Part shown: positions 1 through 8,887 of the stretch, in pieces | Layout: each line of letters opens with the position of its first letter | Numbering within the stretch: the stretch's first letter is position 1 | Source: Variovorax sp. PBL-H6 | Lineage (GTDB): Bacteria; Pseudomonadota; Gammaproteobacteria; Burkholderiales; Burkholderiaceae_C | Assembly: GCF_901827155.1 (NCBI RefSeq) | Contig: NZ_LR594659.1 | Coordinates: 2,418,001 to 2,482,000 of the forward strand | DNA: 64,000 nucleotides | Direction: 5' to 3' | Translations under genes and position numbers: made by a program | The notes under the pieces: model-generated | The model's input: only the letters and a program-made list of their open reading frames with translations | The model's database searches: none | What the model was told of the DNA's origin: nothing

Positions 1-2
1 CC

Positions 3-1064
3 AACGACATGGCGCTGCTGCCCTACACCAGCGGCACCACCGGCCTGCCCAAGGGCTGCATCCACCACCACTCCAGCCTGATGCACAACGCCTACGCCTG
101 CCAGCTGTGGGGCCTGAGCTCATCCGAGACGGTGGTGCTGGCGGTGGTGCCGATGTTCCACATCACCGGCACCGTGAGCGTGCTGCACACCGTCGTCATG
201 AGCGCGGGTACGCTGGTGGTCATGCCTCGCTGGGACCGCGAGGTGGCTGGCCGGCTGATCTCCCGCCGCAAGGTCACGAGCTGGACGAACATCCCCACGA
301 TGGTCATCGACCTGATGGGCAGCCCGAACTTCGCGAGCTTCGACCTCAGCAGCCTGAGCCACATCGGCGGCGGCGGCGCAGCGATGCCACAGGCGGTGGC
401 GCAGCGGCTCTACGAGCAGTATGGGCTCAGGTACGCGGAAGGCTACGGACTCACCGAGACCGCGGCGCCTTCGCACACCAATCCGTTCGACAACCCCAAG
501 CAGCAGTGCCTGGGCATCCCCTTCATGAGCACCGATGCGCGCGTGGTCGACCCCGACACGCTGAAAGAGATGCCGATCGGCGAATCGGGCGAGATCATCA
601 TCCACGGGCCCGAGGTGTTCCAGGGCTACTGGAAGCGGCCCGACGCCACCGAAGCGGCCTTCGTGGAGTTCGAGGGCAAGCGCTTCTTCCGTTCCGGCGA
701 CATGGGCCGCATGGACGAGGACGGCTACTTCTTCATCACTGACCGCCTCAAGCGCATGATCAACGCCAGCGGCTTCAAGGTGTGGCCGGCGGAAGTCGAG
801 CTCCTGATGTTCCGGCACCCTGCCATCCAGGAGGCCTGCGTGATCTCCACCAGGGACGCCTACCGCGGCGAATCGGTCAAGGCGGTGGTGGTGCTGCGCG
901 CCAGCCACAAGAACACCACCGAGCAGGACATCATCGACTGGTGCCGCGAGAACATGGCGGTCTACAAGATCCCGCGGACCGTCCAGTTCGTCGATGTGCT
1001 GCCCAAGAGCGGGAGCGGGAAGGTGATGTGGCGGCTGCTGCAGGAGGCGGAGAACAAGGGCTGA
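3..1064 (+). CDS. Fatty-acyl-CoA synthetase / AMP-dependent ligase, C-terminal part (5' end outside window)
   Basis: Adenylate-forming ligase that activates a carboxylic acid to an acyl-adenylate and then an acyl-CoA. The reading frame is already open at the window edge, so the N-terminus is missing. Seen: the AMP-binding loop YTSGTTGLPKG right at the start, a second core motif YGLTETAAPSH, the hinge-type sequence TDRLKRMINASGFKVWPAEVE, and the C-terminal lysine segment PKSGSGKVMWRLLQ. Order and spacing match long-chain or medium-chain acyl-CoA ligases. Substrate cannot be told from sequence. It ends 28 bp before a convergent gene. Confidence 0.9.
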   Translation, partial: NDMALLPYTSGTTGLPKGCIHHHSSLMHNAYACQLWGLSSSETVVLAVVPMFHITGTVSVLHTVVMSAGTLVVMPRWDREVAGRLISRRKVTSWTNIPTMVIDLMGSPNFASFDLSSLSHIGGGGAAMPQAVAQRLYEQYGLRYAEGYGLTETAAPSHTNPFDNPKQQCLGIPFMSTDARVVDPDTLKEMPIGESGEIIIHGPEVFQGYWKRPDATEAAFVEFEGKRFFRSGDMGRMDEDGYFFITDRLKRMINASGFKVWPAEVELLMFRHPAIQEACVISTRDAYRGESVKAVVVLRASHKNTTEQDIIDWCRENMAVYKIPRTVQFVDVLPKSGSGKVMWRLLQEAENKG

Positions 1065-1092
1065 GCCGCTGAGCCGTCCCCCGGGATGCGAC

Positions 1093-1482
1093 TCAAGCCT
1101 TGAGCCAATCCCTGAGCTGCTTGGTGCGCTGCTCCGTGTGCTCGATCTGGCAGCTGAGCGCGGCAATGTCGCGCACCGTGCCGCCGGCGTTGAGCATGTA
1201 CTTGGCTTTGCAATCGTTGTCGCGGAATTGGATCCAGGCCCTCTGCGCCTGTTGCAGCAGCCTGCGGGCTCCGGCGTAGTCGATGGCGTCGGCCTTGTCG
1301 GTGGGATCGAGCGACTTCAGCAGCGCCTGGTAGGCGGTATTGAGCTCCCTGTCCTTGCGCTCCAGTGCCTGTTGTGCGCACTGGTTGATCTCGGCCGTGT
1401 TGCGGGTCCTGCATGGCTCCTGGGCGAAGACGATGCCGGGCAGCAGGAGCAGGGCGGTGCCTAGGCAGGACAGCTTCTTCAT
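1093..1482 (-). CDS. LprI-like (DUF1311) secreted protein
   Basis: Small exported protein of 129 residues. It begins MKKLSCLGTALLLLPGIVFA, a clear signal peptide, followed by a Cys-containing mature part with NTAEINQCAQQALERKD and a second half rich in Arg, Gln and Leu. This Cys pattern and the W-IQFRDNDC motif are typical of the DUF1311 / lysozyme-inhibitor LprI family. The frame is open further upstream, but ATG at 1482 is chosen because it begins the signal peptide. Family members are periplasmic. Lysozyme inhibition is known only for some, so the function is inferred. Confidence 0.85.
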   Translation of the reverse strand: MKKLSCLGTALLLLPGIVFAQEPCRTRNTAEINQCAQQALERKDRELNTAYQALLKSLDPTDKADAIDYAGARRLLQQAQRAWIQFRDNDCKAKYMLNAGGTVRDIAALSCQIEHTEQRTKQLRDWLKA

Positions 1483-1628
1483 TTGAAACTCCGCGATCGC
1501 TGGGGTCGGAGTTCGTATTCTGCGCCCGCCAGGAGCGGAATTCGACCTTTGCCTTGATCTCCACCGGAATGCCGAAGGGCAGCTCGGCCAGACCGGCTCG
1601 CCCACGAAGGTGTCGCGATGCTTGTGGA

Positions 1629-4139
1629 TCAAATCCCCAGGGGCTTCACCCGGCGGCCGAGTTCCGCCCACGCTTCCTCGCTCATCAGGGCCTTCACTTT
1701 CCCGGGCTCGTGCCTCTCGATATCGACCAGCAGATTGGCAACCATGCGCCGCAGGTCATCCTTCAAGTCTTCCATCTCCAGATTCTTGTGCAATGCCCCT
1801 TTCCTTTTCTGATCGGCCTTGAGAGAGGCAACGAGGAACCCCAACTCAACCTTGTCGTCTTTCTTTGTGCCGATTTCTATCCTTCTCTTCTCTATCTTTG
1901 CCTCTACGGTTTTCAGCTCGTTTTCAAAGAATCCTCTGTCCGACGGAGGCACCACGCTCCACAACATGGCGGCCACATCTGCTACTGCATGGTTGGCAGG
2001 CAATGTCGCATCGAACCTGGATGGAGAAAGATCATGTTGAAGGTTGATGAGCGCATCCGCCATCCCCTTGTACAACTGCACCTTGTCGCCTGTTGATACT
2101 GGCCTATCTGGGTCTTTTGCCCATGCAACGATTCTGTTCGCCAAGTCCATGCTGCTCACGATCGTGGACATGACATTCAAGCGTGCGCCGTCGGACAGCA
2201 AGGGTTTGCCGGCCACGCTGGTATTCAGCATGCGTGCCAGGGTCCTCTGAAGCCTGCCATTCAGTGCAGGCAAGTCGATCCCATCTCCCACTCCACCTCG
2301 CTTGTCCGCAGCGGCGGCATCGACGGCTTTGACCGAGAGCACCGCAAAGATCCCGTCCGATTCATTGAAAGTCGGATCCAGGCATGGGAACAGAAGCACC
2401 CTCCAGCCAGGTTTCCACTCGCCCAGGTCCTGGATGCACTCATTCAGTAAACTTTGCTTTTCATGGAATTCAAGCCTCATCAATCTCTTGGACAGGCTAG
2501 CCCATCGTTGGTCAGCCTGAATACGCAGGTGACGGGCCTTTACCGCGGCGGGACCGATCGATTGAAACAGAAGGGTCGTGCGAAGATCCACACGATGCGC
2601 AAGTGTCTTGAATAGCAAGACGACTGCGTCATCGCGGAGTTCGCTTTGCGACAAGTAGTCGTCCACGGCTTGGGCGACCAGACATTCACCGAGTTTCGTC
2701 CTCAGAATCAGATTCAGCTCAGCGGAATGACCGGCATCACAGAGCGTCGGCAGTGCATCGCATATTTGACTTCGCGCATCACCACGGTCGGGGAACCCAA
2801 GCCCTTCAAGCACTCCCCGAATGAGCGCGCCCGGCCCCGAACCCAACAGCGAAAGTATGGCCTCGGCCTTTCGGGTCGATGACGGCTTGCCGGTCATGGC
2901 GAGCACGACGGCCATCTCCCGCGCCACTGAAGCCTGTTGCTCCGCAGCTTCTGCGTCCCTGAATTCGACCTTCCGTTCACGAACGTGGATTCCAACCTCC
3001 TTGAGACCTAAGCTGACGGCCACGAACAGTTTCCCGGATGCCTCGGCACAGAAGGGCTCGTTTGGCGAGTTGTGAATCAAATTTGCGGCTTTCTTCAGAT
3101 CCCCGGCTCTTAGGGCAGCCTTGAAGTCAATCTCGTCCAGCAGGGACGGCAGTCCCGGTTGAGGAGCGAAGCTTTCGTTGAGGTTGTGCAAAGCTTCCTT
3201 CTGCATCTCCGCAACGCCCGCGACGCCACGTCGTAGTACAGCTGAAATGCTATTGAGCAGTTCCGGGGTCAACGCTGGAATTCGAACTCGGGATTGGAGC
3301 TCCTCCAGCTTGCTACTGAGGGCTGGATCAGGAACCCTCTTCGGGTCCAGGGCGAGCCAGAGGATGGATTTCATCACTGCTGCTCGTGGCATATCGCTAA
3401 CCTCGAGATCGTCGGCAATCGACTGCAGAGAAACGAGTTCGGTCAGGCACGAATCCGTGTCCAGCTTTCGGATTTGCACCAGTGTCAGGTTGACAGCGTC
3501 GACGAGGACAAGGTCTTCCAAGCCCCGGAGCATGTTGGTGGTGAGCGGTGGAAACAGTGCCACCGAGTGCTCTCTCGCCAACGGTGAGCAATGCGGCAGC
3601 AGTCTGAAGAACTGGGCAAGTTCCTGGGGCTGGCGAGTCAACGCGGCGCGGGCCGCCGCACGCAGTGCCACATCCATGGCTTCGCGGACTTTCGTATCAT
3701 CGCTGGCCGTCAGCTTCTTGACGTGATCCGGCTTGCACAGTTCCAGCAGGTCGAGCCGCACCGATGGCTTGCACATGCGTATCAACGTGGATGCCGCCTC
3801 GAGGTGGTCCGCTTCCAACAGGATCGCGAGGGCCTCGGCCACAGACTTGAGCGCTTTCTCGCCCAGCCTCGACACCGCGACAATGTTGCCGTTGTCTAGA
3901 AAGTCCAGGCCCTCGAGCAGTTCCAGATGCCTGCGCATCTCATCCCATTCGCTACCGCATTCTTGAATGCACAGGGTCTGAGGTTGGCGTCGTCTTCCAC
4001 CGACCTGATTCCGATTGATTTCCAGTGGCCGAATTGGCTTTGGTGAGCCAGGTCCTGGCTGCTTGGCCTGGGATGGTGGCGTCGAGCCGCCTTTCGTCAG
4101 TTTGTGAAGAGAATGCTTGACTGCGGAATAGAGATGCAT
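1629..4139 (-). CDS. Unrecognised large helical protein (836 aa)
   Basis: I do not recognise this gene. It encodes 836 residues without a signal peptide or membrane segments. Residues about 10-55 are low complexity, rich in Ser, Pro, Gln, Lys and Arg. The rest is Leu/Ala/Glu-rich and looks almost entirely alpha-helical, with repeated short amphipathic helices like those of ARM, HEAT or TPR-like solenoids, but no repeat was regular enough to name. The last 100 residues are highly charged (EAKIEKRRIEIGTKKDDK) and may form a coiled coil. Base composition looks clearly less GC-rich than the neighbours, suggesting acquisition by transfer. The disordered N-terminus followed by helical repeats resembles some secreted effectors, but I found no matching promoter box or secretion genes. 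Confidence 0.6.
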   Translation of the reverse strand: MHLYSAVKHSLHKLTKGGSTPPSQAKQPGPGSPKPIRPLEINRNQVGGRRRQPQTLCIQECGSEWDEMRRHLELLEGLDFLDNGNIVAVSRLGEKALKSVAEALAILLEADHLEAASTLIRMCKPSVRLDLLELCKPDHVKKLTASDDTKVREAMDVALRAAARAALTRQPQELAQFFRLLPHCSPLAREHSVALFPPLTTNMLRGLEDLVLVDAVNLTLVQIRKLDTDSCLTELVSLQSIADDLEVSDMPRAAVMKSILWLALDPKRVPDPALSSKLEELQSRVRIPALTPELLNSISAVLRRGVAGVAEMQKEALHNLNESFAPQPGLPSLLDEIDFKAALRAGDLKKAANLIHNSPNEPFCAEASGKLFVAVSLGLKEVGIHVRERKVEFRDAEAAEQQASVAREMAVVLAMTGKPSSTRKAEAILSLLGSGPGALIRGVLEGLGFPDRGDARSQICDALPTLCDAGHSAELNLILRTKLGECLVAQAVDDYLSQSELRDDAVVLLFKTLAHRVDLRTTLLFQSIGPAAVKARHLRIQADQRWASLSKRLMRLEFHEKQSLLNECIQDLGEWKPGWRVLLFPCLDPTFNESDGIFAVLSVKAVDAAAADKRGGVGDGIDLPALNGRLQRTLARMLNTSVAGKPLLSDGARLNVMSTIVSSMDLANRIVAWAKDPDRPVSTGDKVQLYKGMADALINLQHDLSPSRFDATLPANHAVADVAAMLWSVVPPSDRGFFENELKTVEAKIEKRRIEIGTKKDDKVELGFLVASLKADQKRKGALHKNLEMEDLKDDLRRMVANLLVDIERHEPGKVKALMSEEAWAELGRRVKPLGI

Positions 4140-4487
4140 GGTGCGAGCGCCTGCTTACCCGGCCGAGATGAGATGTGAGACAGGCGCATCGCGTTCAAGG
4201 TACGCGATCCGGAATGCGCCGGACTGAACGCATTCCGACTCCCGCGTTCAGCCGTCATCGTGGCGTTAGTTCTGTATGACTTTTCAGTGACTGTCCCATC
4301 GCTTTGGTTCCGCGCCAGGCAACGAGCCCTGTTGATTCCGAGTCGAAAGGGGATTGTTCATTCAGTCTCGGCGCGCAAGCTCGCTTTGCGCGAACAATGC
4401 GCGACACTCGTCAGCCACTGCGGCTTTGCGCGCGCCGGGCATGCGCTTCGAAGATGCCGAGCGACTGGAGCTTGCGTTCGGTCTGTG
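4140..4487. other. Intergenic stretch without a supported gene
   Basis: About 350 bp between the 836-residue gene and the GNAT remnant. It holds a perfect inverted repeat (4211-4236). On the minus strand, a GTG at 4491 overlaps the stop of the GNAT remnant in GTGA fashion and opens a 26-codon frame (starting with residues TQTERKLQSL after the start) that ends quickly. This could be the beginning of a lost downstream gene. The long plus-strand open frame that crosses here is only the complement of the genes at 4.7-6.4 kb. Confidence 0.5.
4211..4236. repeat. Perfect 8-bp inverted repeat upstream of the 836-aa gene
   Basis: GGAATGCG at 4211-4218 and CGCATTCC at 4229-4236, separated by 10 bases. 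It lies about 70 bp upstream of the start of the minus-strand gene at 4139. Position and symmetry would fit an operator or a short transcript hairpin. No T-run follows, so a simple terminator is unlikely. Confidence 0.5.
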
Positions 4488-4622
4488 TCACGTGTCTTGG
4501 ATGAGGCGGCGTCCAAGGCTGATGACATCGTCCTGCGTGTAGCCGAGCCTGCGGTAGAAGGCGACGACCTCGGCGTTGGACGAGCGCACGAGGAGGTTGA
4601 TCTTGGGGCAGCGAATCCTTAT
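4488..4622 (-). pseudogene. C-terminal remnant of a GNAT acetyltransferase
   Basis: The minus strand reads CPKINLLVRSSNAEVVAFYR, then RLGYTQDDVISLGRRLIQDT and a stop at 4488. This is the characteristic last third of YpeA-like GNAT N-acetyltransferases: the (G/C)CPKINL strand, the acetyl-CoA-site N..V..FY..LGY motif and the terminal SLGRRL segment. Nothing upstream in this frame continues the GNAT fold, and the VOC gene begins 65 bp further up. About two thirds of the gene is therefore missing. The protein would be non-functional. Confidence 0.75.
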
Positions 4623-4688
4623 CACGGAAAGGGCGAGCCGGGAAGCGTGCGGGTGTCGCCGGGGGTGACCGCGCGGAAGCGCAGCCGT

Positions 4689-5099
4689 TCAGATGGCGCC
4701 AGGCGGACCCTTGAGCTCGACCACGTTGCCCTCCGGATCCTTGAGGTAGATCGAAGGGCCGCTGCCTTCCGCGCCGTAGCGGTCTTCGGTCGGTCCGGCC
4801 TGCACGCCATGCGCCGAGAGGTGACTGCGTATCGACGCTTCATCGAAGGGATCGACGCGAAGGCAGAAGTGATCGAGGTTGCGGCCTTCCCGGCCGGGCG
4901 GCGCCCCACCGGCACGGCCCAACTCGCCATCGACGGGCACGAGATCCACGATCGAGCGCCCGGCGCGCAGCTGGATCAGGCCGATGGCCTCCTGCCGGCG
5001 CTCGACCGTGCAGCCGAGCACGTCGCAGTAGAAGCGGAGCATGGCGTCGAGGTCGACGACGCGCAGAACGATGTGGTCGATGTCGCGGATGTGGATCAT
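4689..5099 (-). CDS. VOC family (glyoxalase/dioxygenase-fold) protein
   Basis: 136-residue single-domain vicinal-oxygen-chelate protein. Seen: IDHIVLRVVDLDAMLRFYCD at the start (first metal-ligand His and the classic FY pattern), LDHFCLRV in the middle (second His), and IYLKDPEGNVVELKG at the end (Glu ligand). This internal two-fold layout is diagnostic of the superfamily. Members include glyoxalase I-like enzymes, fosfomycin/bleomycin resistance proteins and extradiol dioxygenases. The specific reaction cannot be assigned. It lies 9 bp downstream of ndh on the same strand and is probably cotranscribed with it. Confidence 0.85.
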   Translation of the reverse strand: MIHIRDIDHIVLRVVDLDAMLRFYCDVLGCTVERRQEAIGLIQLRAGRSIVDLVPVDGELGRAGGAPPGREGRNLDHFCLRVDPFDEASIRSHLSAHGVQAGPTEDRYGAEGSGPSIYLKDPEGNVVELKGPPGAI

Positions 5100-5108
5100 G
5101 GCGCGGTC

Positions 5109-6452
5109 TCAGGCCTCGCCCTTGCCCTGCACCTCGGCCACCACCCGCGCATGGCGCTGGAAGCTCCAGTAGGCGCTGGCCCAATCCATCAGCACCACGA
5201 TGCGGTTGCGAAAGCCGATCAGGAAATACGCATGCGCGAACAACCAGAACAGCCACGCCAGGCGGCCCGAAAAGCGCAGCGTGCCCAGCGGCGTGCCCAG
5301 GTCGACCACGGCCGAGTTACGCCCGATGGTCGCGAGGTTGCCGTAGTCGCGATAGCGGAAGGGGACGGTTTCCTTCCCGGCGATGCGGCGCAGGATGTTC
5401 GTCGCAGCGGCGCGCCCCGCCTGCTTGGCGCCGGGAGAGACGCCGGGCACCGGCACGGGCTCCTTGCCGGGCCGGTGGCTCATGGCGGCCGCCAGGTCGC
5501 CCACCACGCTGATCTCGGGATGGCCGGGCAGGCTGAGGTCGGGCAGCACCTTCACGCGGCCGGCGCGGTCGCATTCGGCGCCCGTGGCCTCGGCCAGCAG
5601 GCGGCCGAGCGGCGAGGCGGCCACGCCGGCGGCCCAGATCACGCAATGGCAGGCGATGCGATGGGTGCCGGTACCCGCGCCGCCATCGCTGAAGGGCGAC
5701 TCCACCTCCAGTCCATCGCGCAAGACAGCCGTCACGCGGGCATTGAGGCGCACCTGCACGCCGAGCTTCTGCAACTGCTCGAGCGCGCGCTGGCTCAGGA
5801 CCTCGGGCATTGCCTGCAGCACGCGCGGGCCGCCCTCGATCAGCAGCACCTCGGCCGTGCGCGGATCGATGTGGCGGAACTCGCCACTGAGCGTGTGGCG
5901 CGCAATCTCGGCCAGCGTGCCGGCCATCTCGACGCCGGTGGGTCCGGCGCCGATCACCGCGAAAGTGAGTAGCGCGCGCCGGCGCGCCGGGTCGGTTTCG
6001 ACTTCGGCCGCCTCGAAGCTCATCAGGATGCGGCGCCGGATCTCGAAGGCATCGGCGAGGGTCTTGAGGCCGGGGGCCATGCGAGACCAGTCGTCATGGC
6101 CGAAGTAGCTGTGCGTCGCGCCAGCGGCCACGATCAGGTAGTCATAGGGCAGGCGAGAGCCATCGGCCAGATGCACCACGCGTTCGCCGGGATCGATGCG
6201 CGTCGCCTCCCCGAGCAGGGTGGTGATGTTGGGCTGGTGGCGGAACAGCAGCCGAACCGGCGCAGCGATGGAGGGCGCGGCCAGGCCGGCGGTTGCAACC
6301 TGGTAGAGCAGGGGCTGGAAGAGGTGGTGGTTGGTCTTGTCGACGATGGTGATGTCGACGGCCGCCTGTTGCAGCTTGCGCGCTGCCTCGAGCCCGCCGA
6401 AGCCGCAGCCGATGATCACGATCCGGGGGCGGGTGGAGGAGGGCGTGCTCAT
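5109..6452 (-). CDS. ndh: Type II NADH dehydrogenase (FAD-dependent, non-proton-pumping)
   Basis: 447-residue flavoprotein that oxidises NADH and passes electrons to quinone at the inner membrane without pumping protons. Seen: FAD-binding IIGCGFGGLEAARKLQ near the N-terminus, FQPLLYQVATAGLAAPSIAAP (typical of NDH-2), a second dinucleotide motif FAVIGAGPTGVEMAGTLAE for NADH, ISVVGDLAA for the FAD ribityl contact, and C-terminal hydrophobic and aromatic segments (WLFWLFAHAYFLIGFRNR) that dock to the membrane. Length fits the family. It is divergent from egtB across about 160 bp. Confidence 0.92.
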   Translation of the reverse strand: MSTPSSTRPRIVIIGCGFGGLEAARKLQQAAVDITIVDKTNHHLFQPLLYQVATAGLAAPSIAAPVRLLFRHQPNITTLLGEATRIDPGERVVHLADGSRLPYDYLIVAAGATHSYFGHDDWSRMAPGLKTLADAFEIRRRILMSFEAAEVETDPARRRALLTFAVIGAGPTGVEMAGTLAEIARHTLSGEFRHIDPRTAEVLLIEGGPRVLQAMPEVLSQRALEQLQKLGVQVRLNARVTAVLRDGLEVESPFSDGGAGTGTHRIACHCVIWAAGVAASPLGRLLAEATGAECDRAGRVKVLPDLSLPGHPEISVVGDLAAAMSHRPGKEPVPVPGVSPGAKQAGRAAATNILRRIAGKETVPFRYRDYGNLATIGRNSAVVDLGTPLGTLRFSGRLAWLFWLFAHAYFLIGFRNRIVVLMDWASAYWSFQRHARVVAEVQGKGEA

Positions 6453-6614
6453 CGCCGGATGATACGCAGGCGCGGTGCAGGCCCGGGCGTCTTGTGCCAG
6501 AGTGTCGGGTGCGACTGGGGCGTGCGCCGGGGCGGGGCGCGCGCCGCGCGTTCTTGTCCTACGGCGCCGCCCTGCATCGTTGAGCTAAAACCTTCCTCCA
6601 ACAATGGAGACCCC

Positions 6615-7868
6615 ATGAACCTCACCCGGCCGGCCAAGCCCGCGGCGGACGACCTGCGCGATCGGTTCCAGGCGGTGCGTGCGCACAGCCTTGCGCTGGC
6701 AGCCCCGCTCTCGGCCGAAGACCAGTGCATCCAGTCGATGCCCGACGCCAGTCCGACCAAGTGGCACCTGGCGCACACCACCTGGTTCTTCGAGACCGTG
6801 CTGCTGCAGCCGCACGCCGAGGGCTATCGCGTGTTCGATGTGGCCTTCGCCTATCTGTTCAATTCCTATTACGAGGCACTGGGGCCGCGACATCCGCGCC
6901 CCCACCGCGGGCTGCTGACGCGGCCTTCGCTCGACCAGGTGCACGCCTATAGGCGCCATGTGGACGAGGGGGTGCACGCGTTGCTCTTGCGTAGCGAAGG
7001 CGCTCCCAACTGGGACGCGATCGTGGCGATCATCGAGTTGGGCCTGAATCACGAGCAGCAGCACCAGGAGTTGATCCTGACGGACATCCTGCATGCACTG
7101 TCGTGCAATCCTTTGCTGCCCGCCTACCGTGCGGTGCCCGTGCCGGCGCTGCGGCTGGCTTCGGTGGCACCGGCGATGCGCTGGCTCTCGCGGCCTGGCG
7201 GCACGATCGAGGTCGGCCATGCCGACGGTGGCTTCTGCTTCGACAACGAGACCCCGCGTCACGCGGCCTTGCTGCAGCCCTATGCGATTGCGGACCGGCT
7301 GGTGAACTGCGGCGAATACGCGCAGTTCATCGCCGATGGCGGTTACCAGCGGCCCGAGCTGTGGCTCTCCGACGGCTGGGCGGCGGTGCAGGCGCAGGGC
7401 TGGCGCCACCCAGCGTACTGGCTCGCTGCCGATGATCCGCGCCTGGCCCACCCTGGCACGACCGCGGGGTGGCAGGTCTTCGGCCTGCAGGGCGTGCGGC
7501 CGATGGAGCCCGAGGCGCCGGTCTCCCAGCTGAGCTTCTACGAGGCTGCGGCCTATGCCGAGTGGGCCGGCGCGCGCCTGCCCACCGAGTTCGAGTGGGA
7601 GGCCGCGCACGACGCCCCTGGCATTTCTCAGATGAGCGGCCATGTCTGGCAATGGACGCGCTCGTCGTACGACCCTTACCCGGGCTTTCGCCCGCTGTCG
7701 GGCGTGGCGGCCGAATACAACGGCAAGTTCATGGTCGGTCAACTGGTGCTGCGCGGGGGCAGCGTCGCCACGCCCGAGGGCCATTCGCGGCCCAGCTACC
7801 GCAACTTCTTTCCGCCGGCGGCCCGCTGGCAGTTCTCGGGGCTACGGCTCGCGAAGGATCTTCGATGA
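6615..7868 (+). CDS. egtB: Ergothioneine biosynthesis sulfoxide synthase EgtB
   Basis: 417-residue iron-dependent enzyme joining hercynine to a thiol donor (gamma-Glu-Cys or Cys) with O2 in ergothioneine synthesis. N-terminal DinB-like helical domain with iron ligands in HLAHTTWFFE (His51/54 region) and the H-x3-H-x-E motif in NHEQQHQE (His146, His150, Glu152). C-terminal formylglycine-generating-enzyme fold with SGHVWQWTRSSYDPYPGF and VLRGGS...PSYRNFFPP. The start ATG at 6615 follows GGAGACC. The frame is open upstream, but earlier codons are not family-like. The stop overlaps the egtD start (ATGA). The selenium paralogue SenA was considered, but its partner SenB is absent. Confidence 0.92.
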   Translation: MNLTRPAKPAADDLRDRFQAVRAHSLALAAPLSAEDQCIQSMPDASPTKWHLAHTTWFFETVLLQPHAEGYRVFDVAFAYLFNSYYEALGPRHPRPHRGLLTRPSLDQVHAYRRHVDEGVHALLLRSEGAPNWDAIVAIIELGLNHEQQHQELILTDILHALSCNPLLPAYRAVPVPALRLASVAPAMRWLSRPGGTIEVGHADGGFCFDNETPRHAALLQPYAIADRLVNCGEYAQFIADGGYQRPELWLSDGWAAVQAQGWRHPAYWLAADDPRLAHPGTTAGWQVFGLQGVRPMEPEAPVSQLSFYEAAAYAEWAGARLPTEFEWEAAHDAPGISQMSGHVWQWTRSSYDPYPGFRPLSGVAAEYNGKFMVGQLVLRGGSVATPEGHSRPSYRNFFPPAARWQFSGLRLAKDLR

Positions 7869-8851
7869 GTATTCCTGCCATCAGCCTGCATGCATTCCGC
7901 AGCGCACAGCGTGCTGCGCCGCTCTCCGACTTCGGCCGCGAGCTGTTCGAGGGCCTGAGCCGCAGCCCGCGCGGCATCTCGCCCAAGTTCTTCTACGACG
8001 CGGCGGGCTCGCAGCTCTTCGACCGCATCTGCGAGCTGCCCGAGTACTACCCGACGCGCACCGAGATGCGCATCCTCACCGAACGCGCGCCCGAGATCGC
8101 CGCCCAGATCGGGCCGCATGCCGAGGTCATCGAGTTCGGCGCGGGCTCGCTCACCAAGGTGCGCCTGCTCCTCGATGCGCTGCACACGCCGCGGCGCTAC
8201 GTGCCGATCGACATCTCGGGCGAGCACCTCGAGGCAGCCGCCCAGCGCCTGCGCACCGACTACCCGCAGCTCGGGGTGCAGCCCGTCGTCGCCGACTACA
8301 CCATGCCGCTGGTGCTGCCGGCACGAGGCGAGGGCATGGGCCAGCGCGTGGGCTTTTTTCCCGGCTCGACGCTCGGCAACTTCAGTCCCGAGGAGGCGCT
8401 CGCCTTCCTGCAGCTCGCACAGCGCCTGCTGCGCGGCGGCGGCCTGCTGCTGGGGGTGGACCTGGTCAAGGACCCGGCGCGGCTGCACGCCGCGTACAAC
8501 GACGCCCAAGGCGTGACGGCGGCCTTCAACCTCAACCTCCTGCGCCGCGCCAACCGCGAGCTCGGCACCGACTTCGATCCCGAAGGCTTCTCGCACGCGG
8601 CCTTCTACAACGCGCCGCTGCGCCGCATCGAGATGCACCTGGTGAGCCGCCGCGCGCAAGCGGTCACGCTCGATGGCCAGCGCTTCAACTTCGAGGAGGG
8701 CGAGACCATCCACACCGAGAACTCGTACAAGTTCACCGTCGATGGCCTGCAGGCGCTGGCGGTAAAGGCCGGGCTCAGGCCGGCCGCGGTGTGGACCGAT
8801 CCCGAGCGGCTTTTCAGCGTGCACTGGCTGCAGTCGCCCGCGGCACAATAG
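7865..8851 (+). CDS. egtD: L-histidine N-alpha-methyltransferase EgtD
   Basis: 328 residues. Trimethylates the alpha-amino group of histidine with SAM to give hercynine, the substrate of EgtB. Seen: GISPKFFYDAAGSQLFDRIC and LPEYYPTRTE, both hallmarks of the EgtD / DUF2260 family; the SAM loop VIEFGAGSLTKVRLLLDAL (about residues 88-105); FFPGSTLGNFSPEEAL; and C-terminal FEEGETIHTENSYKFT, which shapes the histidine pocket. The start overlaps the egtB stop by four bases, so the two are translationally coupled. The order B then D is common in proteobacteria, which often lack egtA, egtC and egtE. Confidence 0.95.
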   Translation: MSIPAISLHAFRSAQRAAPLSDFGRELFEGLSRSPRGISPKFFYDAAGSQLFDRICELPEYYPTRTEMRILTERAPEIAAQIGPHAEVIEFGAGSLTKVRLLLDALHTPRRYVPIDISGEHLEAAAQRLRTDYPQLGVQPVVADYTMPLVLPARGEGMGQRVGFFPGSTLGNFSPEEALAFLQLAQRLLRGGGLLLGVDLVKDPARLHAAYNDAQGVTAAFNLNLLRRANRELGTDFDPEGFSHAAFYNAPLRRIEMHLVSRRAQAVTLDGQRFNFEEGETIHTENSYKFTVDGLQALAVKAGLRPAAVWTDPERLFSVHWLQSPAAQ

Positions 8852-8887
8852 CTCCGTCCCGCCCTCGGCGGGGGTTTGGAGATCTGG

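Noticed and set aside
120..1166. Long minus-strand open frame opposite the acyl-CoA ligase
   Set aside because: Its translation is low-complexity His/Arg/Val-rich sequence, and the plus strand carries clear ligase motifs. High GC makes such shadow frames common throughout this window.
4140..4350. Type III secretion (PIP/hrpII) box upstream of the 836-residue gene
   Set aside because: I looked for TTCG-N16-TTCG in the proper orientation and found only one half-site.
4260..5972. 570-codon plus-strand open frame
   Set aside because: It is the complement of the VOC and NADH dehydrogenase genes, both of which have strong motifs on the minus strand.
6615..8851. Selenoneine (senA) pathway instead of ergothioneine
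   Set aside because: A SenB-type glycosyltransferase is missing and EgtD is encoded directly after, so egtB is the better call.
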